DNA of 64,000 bases from Apodospora peruviana. Lineage: Eukaryota > Ascomycota > Sordariomycetes > Sordariales > Lasiosphaeriaceae. Position numbers and translations under genes: made by a program. The notes under the pieces are model-generated. The model saw only the letters and a list, made by a program, of their open reading frames with translations, had not been told where the DNA came from and made no database searches. Positions 49,701 through 60,212 of this stretch are shown piece by piece; the stretch's first letter is position 1; the number at the start of each line of letters is the position of its first letter. The stretch covers positions 4,402,001 to 4,466,000 of the forward strand of contig JAUEDM010000001.1 of the NCBI GenBank assembly GCA_033439685.1, given 5' to 3'.

Positions 49701-51642
49701 GCTTGAAACAGAAGGACGAGGAATGGAGATTTACTCAGCGCGAATGGGAAAAAGTCTGGCAGAGCCAGACCGAGACAATGCACCTCAAGAGCCTCGACCA
49801 TATGGGTATTCAGGTCAAGACCAACGATAAGCGCAACCTCGCCGCAAAGCATCTCGTTGACATCATCAAAACGAAGCATGAAGAGCAAGCCCGCCTGCGG
49901 GCCTCGAAGAACAAAACTCCCCGTTATCAGTTCAACTACTCATTCCAGGACCAAGATCTTCTTTTGGACTTGTTGCGCTTTATGATCATATATGCCAATG
50001 TTGGCGGTCAACACAATGCGCAAGAGCGGAGACGGATCCTGGAGTTCTTTGAGACCTTCATCCCGCAGTTCTTTGATCTTCCGGATGACAAGGTCCAGGA
50101 AAAGCTCGCTGACATCGACCAAGAATCAGGTGAAGAGGATGAGGACGAGCCAAGCCCTGTAGAACTTAGCAACGGCCGGACTCGACGCAACGGCAAGAAG
50201 TCGGGGCTCCTCCGCGGCGTGCTCGACCCCGGACGCAACGGCAGCCGCACTCGTGCGCAAAAAGAAGACAGCGCGGCAGCTGGCAGCAAGGAGACGACGC
50301 CAGATGTCGGTTCGGCAAACGAAGAGGAGATGCCGGATGCGCCAGAAGACAACCCGGTCCCAGAGGTCTCGAACGGTCGCTGGTTACCAACGGTCCCAGG
50401 GCCCATCATTGTGGACAAGAGCAAATCGGGCAATGAAGACGATCTCCTGGAGGTAGACGGTGGGCTCAAGGCGGACGCGCCATTTCCACGGGCATGGTAC
50501 AATTTCTATTGTAACCAAAATATTTACGTCTTCTTCACCGTTTTCCAGACGCTGTTCAAGCGACTGCAAGATGTGAAGAACGACACCGAGAGCGTCCTGA
50601 AGGAGATAAGGCGCGAAAAGGCCGAAAAACCGGCCAAGATCCTCGGTCTTGCGCACGGGGGCATCCACTACTTTGATAGTGAAGATGAGACAACATTTTG
50701 GCCCAAGACCGTTGAGCTGATTGAGGACTTTATCAATGGCGAGACGGACGAGAGCAGATACCAGGAAGTGCTGCGGCACTACTATCTTAAGAAGGGCTGG
50801 ACCATCTACACGATCCAGGATCTGCTCAAGACACTATGCCGCATTGGCCTGGCCTGTAATAACCCGGATGCCAAGGGCGAAAAGACTAAGGAACTAGTCA
50901 AGGCGTATCTCGAGAGTCGACATCAGGATGAGACGAGCTACCAGAACGAGATTAGTGCCAGGAAGTTTGCTGAGAAGTGCATCAAGGATGGCGAGATGTT
51001 TGTTATTTGCTGGGTAAGTAGTCGACTCACTACGGTTGGCGAAGTTTTGATCGGATGACATGGCTGACTTGTGTTGATATTTAGACCCCAAGCACAAAGG
51101 AGGCGTCGGTGCGCTGGCTGCAAAAGGATGAGACGACCTTCTACATGGACCAACTCGAGCGCATCCAGCAGTGGCAGTACTACATCTCGTCGTACATGCG
51201 GATCGAGCACACGGAAGGCATCCAGCGGTCCCGGCTGCAGAAGGTGCTCCTCGAGCGCAATTTACCGTCAGATGCTAAGGAGTTCGAGGATGGGTACACG
51301 CCCAAGCCGCTTGTTATTCACGAGGGCTTGGTGGTGCGCATCTGCCTCAACTCGTCCAAGATGGTCTTTGAGAAGTGCACGTCCGACTACTTTGTGTACA
51401 ACACCAAGAACTTCAGCTCGCAAGAAGACAGGGCGTTCCATGAGGACCAGCAGGTGTTCCACTCGGATTTGCGGGGTGAGCGGCTCAAGATGAAGATGGT
51501 GGAGAACAATGCCTGGATGAAGGGCATGAGCCATGAGGAGGTGCAGATGGTCAAGGATGGGTACCAGAAGTGGAAGGAGGGGGAGACGCTCGCGCCGCCG
51601 CTGCTGCCCGGTGAGGTGGACAACGGCATGAGGATGGACTAG
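46734..51642 (+). CDS. SIN3: SIN3 histone-deacetylase co-repressor scaffold
   Basis: Six exons: 46734-47435, 47505-47605, 47665-48235, 48374-49234, 49295-51013 and 51085-51642, 1503 residues. The intron 47436-47504 is 69 bases, stop-free and in frame, but has GTAAGT, CTAAC and CAG, and removing it joins QQPILN to [10 protein letters not shown] cleanly. A low-complexity Arg/Asp/Glu segment sits at residues 20-65. PAH1 spans about 235-300, PAH2 about 443-515 ([20 protein letters not shown]), PAH3 about 648-710 ([19 protein letters not shown]). The HDAC-interaction region begins near 725 ([20 protein letters not shown]). A C-terminal Sin3 domain includes [20 protein letters not shown]. Sin3 links repressors to the Rpd3/HDAC1 deacetylase in the nucleus. 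Without the first intron spliced the protein would be 1526 residues. Confidence 0.95.
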
Positions 51643-52592
51643 ACGACCTCTTCTGATGCTGTGGCTAGGCAGGTGGAGCAGTGGAGGAGAGGGGTGTAGT
51701 GATACTGATTCTTCTTTTATCTTTTTTTCCAATTACCCCATTTGGCTTAGTTATTCTTCTGGACTGGCTTCATTTGTTTGTTCGGAGTCTGTTTTCTATC
51801 TTGCACATATGCCGAGCGAGGAACATAAGGGACTATGATGATGGGTGCAGGAAGGAGTGGGTGGTGTTTGATGTGGTTAGTTCACGATTTCCCTTCTTAG
51901 GACCCACCATTCAGGTAACATTTTGTGCACAGCTTAGTTTCTCTTCAGTCTTTTTATTTCTGCTACTTGGAGATTTGGAGGTGAGGGACTTTCCTTTTCC
52001 TTTGATAGCCGATTTTCTTTTATGCCAGTGTAACTGTTTCTCTCGCTATGGCAATTTGGAAGCTATTCTGTCTTGGTGTAATCCCTATTGCGAAGTATGT
52101 TATGGGGAGATGTGTGCACTGTATTCCGTACTAATTGTAATTGGAAGTACAGAACAGTACAAAAGGTGCCTTCCTAGGGAAATCGCGAGTGGAGGAGGTA
52201 GGTACCTCGTGTATTAATGTTCAGTAGTGAGAATAAGGGAGAAATATATGTAAGGTAACTTTCTTCCAGGACAATAAATTAACCTCAGCAGAGGCTGTGT
52301 TATAAGTTGTTTTTGTTTGATTCGGTTAAAAGTCCAACTTCGTTGTGTACGGATTAAAAGGAGATTCATGGATATGAAAAGCTCGGGCCTCCCGTTGTGT
52401 ACCCGTCACGGTGTGAAATCAACACTTGAGTTGAGGTTTGGATGGGTCCACTAAACTTGCCTGGTAGGCAAACTAAACCAGTCACCGTCGGTCACCACCG
52501 GAGCCACTTTCCACCCGAAAGCGACGACAATTATAATCCGGCGACACCATAGGAAGAGAAGAAGGGGACGAATTAGAGAGAATATCTTTTCA
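51643..52592. other. Intergenic region between SIN3 and the TMEM70-like gene
   Basis: About 950 bases. The first half is T-rich 3' sequence of SIN3, the second half the next gene's promoter. Nothing else was recognised. Confidence 0.6.
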
Positions 52593-54048
52593 ATGGCAAT
52601 TGTACGATTCACAAACAAGAGTTTCGGGGGCTGCGGCGGCCTACTTGGGCGGCAGGTTTTAGGTCTCTCGGCAACGACGACGACAGCATCAATAAGCACA
52701 GCAACAACCAGGATGAAGATGAGGCGAGGATTTGTTACTCTTTCACTCTGTTCAAGACTATTGTCACAGCAGTCCCGATCTTCTCGATTTCGATTATTAG
52801 GGAGGGGAGTGACGGCGTCGTCCATGTCGACATCCGATAAACCCGCACCGCCAAAGACAAAAACACCAGCAGCAACACCAAACACGGTGCTACCACCGAG
52901 CAGCAGCACAAGGCCGAAAGTCGGGAGTCCGCAAACTCTTGGGAAGCAATGTATGTTTACTGTTATTGTGCTCTCGTTCAGAAAAGCTTTCCTCTTGTGA
53001 AAACGGGTCTTCAGATAACTGAGCTGATGATTTGATATGTGATGATTAGTATATCCAGAGCGTCTCTTGATATACCATGCAGGCACAGGCAGTACGTTTT
53101 GGTTCTTTTCAGTCAAGTCTTTCTCATGTCTGGTTTACTTTGTTGATGATGATGATGAGCAGTTTCCGTCATCTTTCATTGCTCATGTTGAGGTCAATTC
53201 ACGTACCCATCTCATGATAACCATCTCATCGTCGTGCCCCCCTTTCCATCACCTCAGCGTCCCTTGCATGTTTTCTTATTTTATAATCACTCTCTCTGTC
53301 TAAAATGTCGATACCGGGTGACTTTATTCATATATACTCGGAACAAAAAGCCCATTCCCCTACAAATAGGCACCCAATGCTAACCAAACTCCTTAAAACA
53401 GAAACCATCTTCCTAGCAACACTGAAATTAACAACCGTTTTCGCATTCGCCATATTCGATCTCTACGCAGCGCCAAATTTCCTCATGGCAAGCGCACCGT
53501 TATATCAAGTAGCCGGCAGTAAGTCTTCTGCCTCCCCTCTCAACACCAAATCACCACTGGCTGATCGTCTAGTCGCAATATGCGGCATCATCCCCTTTTC
53601 CTACGTAGTCTACACCACCTCGCCGTTCGTCACCACAATCCACATGCACGTGCCACACTTTGCGCGCTCGTCCGCCGCCACGCTCCAGAAGTTTGCCAAA
53701 TCCGTCCCGCCGACCACGCGCCTCGACCTTTCCACTCTCAGTCTGATCGGCAAGCCGCGCGTCAGCTCGACGACGGTCGGCGAGCTGCGGCCCGTGAGCA
53801 AGCGTTTGGGTATGGTCAACTACGAGCGCGACACGACCAAGCTCAACAAGGACCGCAAGTGGTGGCGCTTTCGACCCCTAGGACTGTTTAATGTTCAGAA
53901 GGGCAATGAGAAGAAGACCAAGACGGGTTGGGTGTGGGGTCAGGTTGTTGAGGCCATTGCGAAGAGGGAGCAGCAGGTTGTTGCTGGTCAAGCTGCGGTT
54001 GGGAAGGGGCAGCTTGGGGAGCCGGGAGGGAAGGTCAAAGTGAAGTAA
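52593..54048 (+). CDS. TMEM70/TMEM186-like mitochondrial inner-membrane protein
   Basis: Four exons, 52593-52950, 53050-53091, 53402-53518 and 53573-54048, 330 residues. Exon 2 is only 42 bases and exon 3 117. Residues 1-75 are rich in Arg, Ser and Thr with almost no acidic residues, a mitochondrial presequence, followed by a Pro/Lys/Thr linker. The joined exons give YPERLLIYHAGTGKTIFLAT, a first membrane helix, a second near AICGIIPFSYVVYTTSPFV, then GKPRV and a basic matrix tail. This arrangement resembles the TMEM70 family, whose members help assemble respiratory-chain or ATP-synthase complexes; a specific role is inferred. The 310-base second intron is long for this region. The last intron (53519-53572) is 54 bases, stop-free and in frame, so it could be mistaken for coding sequence. 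Confidence 0.78.
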
Positions 54049-54237
54049 AGTGTGGGTTGGTAGTGTCTTTGGTTCAGCTGTACAGTATACGTCCCTTAAG
54101 CAGACGAATGGCATAGGTAGCGATGGAGCGTTAGATGTTGTGTAATATAAACTTGTACGATGTCGAGCTTCAGCTACGGGGGTTGTGTGATCACCTCCGC
54201 ACCTAAGGATACAAACAACCAAGCAGATAAACATTTT

Positions 54238-56220
54238 TCACAGCCCCTGCCCCTGAACAACGCCGTACCTGACCAGCCCCAGGACCGCCCCAAGCAAACA
54301 TGCCACCGGCGGACTCACGCCGTACCAACAGCCCCCAACGTAGCTCGTGGCCGTCACCACCACCCACCACGGATCATTCGCCAGGCTGGTCCCCTGCTGG
54401 AAACCCTCATCAATCCAGCCAATCTGCCATAGCCGATAGACGGCAGTATAGATCAGCCCGACAGCAGCAGCATTCACACCCCTCAAGCCGCTGCGCACCC
54501 AACGCATACCCCTAATAGCCCCCCAGACTCCCATCGTCCCGTGCATCGTCACCAGCCCGGGCACAAATATACCAATATACCCCAACAGCGCACCCAAAGC
54601 AGCCGAATAACCGCCATTAATCGCCGTCAAGGCGCCCAGGTAGACGGCGAAGTTGAAGTTGGGACCCGGGAACCCCTGGATCAGTGCCAAACCGATGAGA
54701 AAGTCGCGCGGGCTCACCCAGTTCTCGGCCACGACGTACTCACGCAGCAGAGGAATCACGACGGGGCCGCCACCAAAGATGATGGTGCCTGCTAGATACA
54801 TGTTGCTGAAGAGGCGATAGAGGAGCGGTTTGGTCGGCAGCAGCCCGCGGAGGAGCATAATTACCGTAAAGGAGACGAGGAAGAGGAGGATGAGGAGCAG
54901 CCCGAAACGCCAGAATATCACTTTGCTGTTGAGGTCATGCGACGGGGGTACGATGCGCGGCTCGGTTTCTGCTGTTGAGGGTGGAACGCCGCCATCTGTG
55001 TCCTGCGTCATCCTGGTTCCCGTCTTGTGATTGCTGCTGCTGCTTGCGTGATTATTGTCGTTGTTGTTGTCGTTCTTGTTGTCTGTCTCTCGCTGAGACA
55101 TCTCCATGTCGTCTGCCTCTCGTCGGGTACGCTCTTCTCGCCTCCTTCTCTTCTCCCCACGTCCAAATAGCAACATAAAGGTTTGCTTAACAGACCAAAC
55201 ACCGCCCGCCACGCGCTTCACCGGCCCATGCAACCAGCAGAAATCGTGGACTACGGCCATCCCTCCGGCGACGAGCATCAACAAGGGGAAATACCATAAC
55301 GCGTTGTACAGGAGCCCGGCTGCTGCACCCAAGAAAACCAGCGAGCGAGTCATCTTGTCCGTGATGGCTTTCTGGGCGAGCTGGACCGCCGCCAGGGCAA
55401 TGATGCCGACGGTGGCGGCGTTAAGGCCGGAGAGGAGCGCGTAGACGGCGCGCGGGAGCGAGGTGCCAATGTTGGAGACGCCGATGGCTAGGCCGAACAT
55501 GCCCAGCGCTCCGGGGAGGCTTTGTGTCACGCAGGCTGTGGTCAGCTTTTTCTCTCAATTTTTAGAGGAACCGTTTTCGTTAAAACTCCTTTTTCAAGTC
55601 TCCCCCAAGATGGAAGCCAAACAAATAAAACGAAAAGGAGGAGAGAGTAAGCTTACCTCCACATCAGAAACCCCAGAACCGCAGACAGGAACCCGTTGTG
55701 AATCAGGTTAATGCAGTAGTGCATCTTTGTGCTGCCCGGGCCGGAAAAGGACTGGCAGACGCTGAAGAGTTCTTGATACTAAACCCATTCATTACGGATT
55801 ATACCGTCAATATATTATTACGGCTGAGGCCAAAAACCAAGCCCCCCAAAAATGCGAGAGGGCCTTGCTTACCACCTGCTCATCGATCCATCCCAACTTG
55901 GTAACGAACTTGTCATGGAACTAGATGAACCGGGAATTTAGTTCATACACTCACTCAGACTGCAGAAAGACAGGAAGAATACATACAATCTTGAAATGCA
56001 CAGGTGGTCCTCCAAACGCCGTGAAGCCCAGGTACCAGTTCTCGCGTACCGTGCTGCTCAAACCGCTTCCCCTAGAATTTCCATTGCCATTGCCACCATT
56101 GGACTGGTCGTCGTTGCTATCGTCGTTCCCAAAGAACCTGCCGTAGAAATTGCTCCTCTTCAGACTCCTCATCCAGTCCGCCGCCGGTGGTCGGCCCCAG
56201 TGCTTTTTGAGGATGTCCAT
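54238..56220 (-). CDS. Chromate ion transporter (CHR family)
   Basis: Four exons: 56220-55987, 55920-55873, 55778-55657 and 55519-54238, 561 residues. The frame extends to 56232 with TTG; the first ATG is 56220. The N-terminal half has WYLGFTAFGGPPVHFKIFHDKFVTKLGWIDEQV then YQELFSVCQSFSGPGSTKM, and SLPGALGMFGLAIGVSNIG. The C-terminal half repeats the theme with FGGGPVVIPLLREYVV, WVSPRDFLIGLALIQGFPGPNFNF. A disordered Arg/Asp/Asn-rich linker of about 100 residues joins the two. These are plasma-membrane anion antiporters or exporters, known for chromate/sulfate. The third intron must end in AAG (55522-55520); CAG at 55537 breaks the frame. The gene converges with the TMEM70-like gene, 190 bases apart. 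Confidence 0.9.
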
Positions 56221-57159
56221 TGCAAACTTCAAGTTTGTTGAAGTGTTCCAAAGAGTCAGCGACAGACAGAGGAAGAGGTTATTTAGAGAGTCAATCCCCG
56301 TACCTATTATATAGGTAAGGTAGGCAGAGAATCAGCCAAAGCTGGATGGACAAGTTATTTCCCTTGTTGTGGTCTAAAAAGATGCCAAGCTTGTGATTGA
56401 CGACTTATGGCCTGTATCAAGAGCACGTGGGCAAGCTTTCCATTGTTGCACAACCCCCCTTCTTCAACGTTCAGTCGGTGAAAATTACTCAACACCAATC
56501 ACAATCAGTGCTTAAAGGTGTATTCGGCAAAACACCTGGTATCATCGAGATTTCACTTCATTAAGGACACCCGGGAACATGGGGAGCAGGTAAAAGAGCA
56601 TCAGATATTTATAGCACGGCAAATATATCCATTTCTATAGTCTCATCAAGCCGCGCTGGAACCTGGACAGTGGCCTTGAATGATGCACATATCTCATCCT
56701 CTCAAATCCCAGGACACAACCACCGTGTCTGGCAGCGAGACTGAAACTCTTCAGTCCCATGGCGTGTATCCATAAATGTGCAACGAACGAAATAAAACAA
56801 CCATATCACACCAGCCTACTAATAATACAAGAGTATTTTATCCAAGGAGCACCATACCTCCTCTTTTACGAACCCGAGACCTTCATACGCCGTGTTATAT
56901 CCAATCCATAGTCACCATGCCCAAGGTGCTGCAAAAACTATCCAATCCACAGCAAAGTTTTTTGTTCCACTCGACTTTTAGATGTCCAGAACTCATCATC
57001 ATAACCATCAACAACCCAAAAATACTGAAAAGACAGGACTGAAAGAAATATTTTGACGCTCTCAACACCAGCTCACGGGGCCCGCCCGTCTTGAGTATAG
57101 GCGACACACCACTGGTCTTACAGTCAGTACAACAACATTAGTACAGTTAGCTTCCGTGC
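56221..57159. other. Intergenic region between the chromate transporter and the Zn2Cys6 gene
   Basis: About 940 bases, both genes on the minus strand. A CACGTG box lies near 56424-56429, about 200 bases upstream of the transporter start. A short palindromic run, ACCTATTATATAGGT, lies near 56301-56315. No gene. Confidence 0.55.
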
Positions 57160-60100
57160 TCAGCGCCGCTTCATTGGCAGCTGAGAATCATAGTCCCAAG
57201 ACCGCTTGAGCCCGCCTTCGTAGACACTAGCAACAGATTCTTGCCACATGGCTGGTGTGACGAAAGTCTGTACCGCAGTCGGTTGGTACTGTGATATATG
57301 GGCGCCTGCCGGGAGCTGCGCGTGGACTGCTTGAATATCTTGAATGGTCGGAGTTTCAGAAGCACCTGAAGAAGCAATACTTAGGGTACTGCTTGAGGCC
57401 ACAGAGGGTGGCGGAGGTTGGACGGGGGCCGTACCAAACGATGTGTTCCATTGCCTAAAAGGGGGTCAGACTTGCAGGTTTCGACAACTTCCATATCTGG
57501 GGCTCACTCACTCAAAAATTCGCGAAGGGTTCCATGCTGGAGCATCTGCCAACGGCAGTACTTGCTGCACAGCCGAGCCTTGCGTGCCGTGAGACGAAGC
57601 CATCATGGCTAACTGTACATCCGGGGAGTCACCCTTACTGTCCAGCGGTCCGGCAGAGATGGGCGGTGAGATGGGGTGGCTGGTATAACTGACATGCGAA
57701 TGCTGCACCTGCGAATTCATCTGCTGATTCATCGGCGAACTGTGGGCTAGTTCCGGTCGATAGGACGGCCCCGGAGGACTCGAATGTGTGGTTGACTGTG
57801 GACTGCCGTAAGGAAAGCTTGGCTTCAAGACAAAGGGCTTCCTTGTGTCGGCTGAGAAAGCTTCACGGACAGAATCGATTTGCTTTTGCATGTCGGGCAT
57901 CGGCCAAGCGCCCATGCATTTCTCCAATATCCTCATATGGCGCGTGAAGTACTCCCGGGCCTCTGAATTCAGATCCGGATCCGGTGATGTCAACGCAACC
58001 TATATTTCCCTGTAAGGAATATGCAAAAGGATGAACAATTGGGGGAATACATACCAGATGTAACACAATACAGGCTAGCACAGCATATATTGTGAAGTTG
58101 ATGCCACGCTGCATACACTGAAGGCCCAGAAGCCCGAAAGAACCGGACACAGCCTCCTGTAACCTGCAAAGCATCTTGGCAGCGTTATATGACATAAGCA
58201 TATGATGCTTCCATTGACCGCCCGCGTTCGCCGGCGACATAAAGGCCAGCTGGGGCCTGTTGAATAGGATGATACTCAAGTAGTAGTAGGAGTGGAGGTT
58301 GCCGACAAAGGCTGACGGTATCCAGGGGGGCGAGCCGTCTGACGGGTAGCTGATGGAGAGATCCGCCGGGAGTGTGTTCAGCCAGGTGTCAAGGGCGGGC
58401 CTGATCTGTACAAACTCGGGGTCGATACCCCATTCCTTGGTTTTCATGTTCTTGAGCCGCCCATAAGCTCTTCCCATTCGGCTTACGTTTCGGACTACGG
58501 TGGCCAGATAAGTAAAATTGCGTGACACGTGGTATTCGGATTCGTCGGCATTCGGTAATGGGCGCGGGACAGTGAAGTTTACGGTATCTTCCTCGACTTG
58601 CAAGTCGGTTCGGCCTATTTCAGGTCAGCACTTGTTCCAAAACAACGTTGGATATTTCTCTTACCCTGTGGAGACCCTATCATGACCTCGCAGATGAAGA
58701 CAGTCTGCCATATTCTATCTTTCAATAGACATTCTGACGGACTAGCACCGCAAGGTCGGCCTGCTTGATGATCCGAATAATGTTCATCCAGACCCAAATC
58801 TTTGGCAAGTTGCACGCATTGGACGATGCTCATCCAGGACCGATAGTAATAGCCCTTTTTTGGTGCTTGCTCTCTCGCCTTTAGAAGGATCAGGAGGGCT
58901 TGGAGCGTGCTCAGTCTTGGAACATCCATAAATGAGTCAGCATGACCTGTTAAAGTTAGCTGAATAGTCTGACATGATCGAGGGAGGAGGGATAACATAC
59001 GCGTTGCGAGTGCGAGCCATTGCTGGCCCTGTGCAGGATCGTCGGCCAACCGACCGGCAATAGCGAAGATGGCTTCAAGAAGTAATGGAGACAACGACTC
59101 CCTGTTGTTGTGCCATTGGTGGTAGAAGTAGGTCTTGTCCAACACTGGAACATATGGGTGGGCATTGGTGAAATACAGATCAAAATAGTGCAAAATTTCG
59201 TCCTCATCTGGCATTAACTCGGGTGGAATACGAATTCTCGCTCCCGGGCCAGTTGCCATAGGTGGCAGGACGCTTCTGTAGTCATCTGCATCTTCAACAG
59301 CAGGCTCTTCCTCTCTTGTTGACCGGAGTTTGCTGTTCAAATAGGGCGCTACACACTGGAGTTAGAGACAAACAACGTGGTTCAAGGCCACAACCTCACC
59401 TGTCCCTGCTTCATTGACTTTCAAAGACCCTAAAAGATCCGCCAGGTCGCCCTGGGCGTACTGATCAGAGCGATACGTATCTGCTGGAGAATCAGGCTGG
59501 GAGGATTGGTGCATCGGCGGTGTCGAATATGTATTTGGTGTTGTATAAGACTGGTCGACCACATTTACGGCGGGATGGACAGAACCATACTGGAGGTTTT
59601 GTGGGACGGTTTGCGAGTCGGCATACTGCACTGAGTGATAGATCCCAGAGTTGTCTTGGTAAGTTGGCTGCGACGCATACATGGGCCCTGGCTTCTGTGA
59701 TTGCCCGATGAGCTGTTGGCCTTGTATTGGTAGTTGTTGTCCATAGTCTTCCTGCACGTGTGACGTCTCAAAATGGGTGTGCGGAGGCTCGTATACCTGA
59801 ATCTCGGTGGAGCCATCAAATCCATTGGGACGAACACAGTGAAGCTTCAGGCGCACGCATGCTGAACAGGGCCAGGTGTTCGTCGTCGCGGCATCGCATT
59901 TGATTTTCCTCCTTCGACATCCCTCACACGCCCTCATCACTACCTGAAGTTAGCCGGGCTGATATCAAGATGAGTTTGGGGGCGACCGGGTCCCATACCC
60001 TTCAGCCGCTTGTGGCGGTTATGCTCATCGACAAATACATAGTCTGCAAAGCACATTAGAACAAAACCAGTCCATTTTTGAGGGTATATTATTGCTGGCG

Positions 60101-60212
60101 CACTTTTTTGAGTTTCGCGTGGTTGCTGCTGGTAGGCTGGCGGCGCAAAGGAGAAGGAGTTCATCTGTGAAGTCTGAGGGAGCAGCGGGCGCACTGTGGG
60201 ATCGTTCGACAT
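57160..60212 (-). CDS. Zn(II)2Cys6 transcription factor with fungal-specific domain
   Basis: Eight exons: 60212-60104, 60043-59999, 59939-59400, 59348-59001, 58946-58665, 58614-58055, 57999-57512 and 57454-57160, 888 residues. After YVFVDEHNRHKRLKVMRA comes the zinc cluster, Cys56, 59, 66, 76, 79 and 86 (spacing 2-6-9-2-6; the nine-residue loop DAATTNTWP is longer than usual). A Gln/Pro/Tyr-rich linker leads to a fungal-specific transcription factor domain (about residues 250-520: HPYVPVLDKTYFYHQWH, SWMSIVQCVQLAKDLGLD, ICEVMIGSPQGR). The C-terminus is Ser/Pro/Gln-rich and ends SQLPMKRR. It should be a nuclear DNA-binding regulator. Paralogue identity is uncertain; CLR-1/ClrA-type regulators of plant-polysaccharide use are one possibility that I cannot confirm. 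Introns 60103-60044 and 59000-58947 are stop-free multiples of three. Confidence 0.9.
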
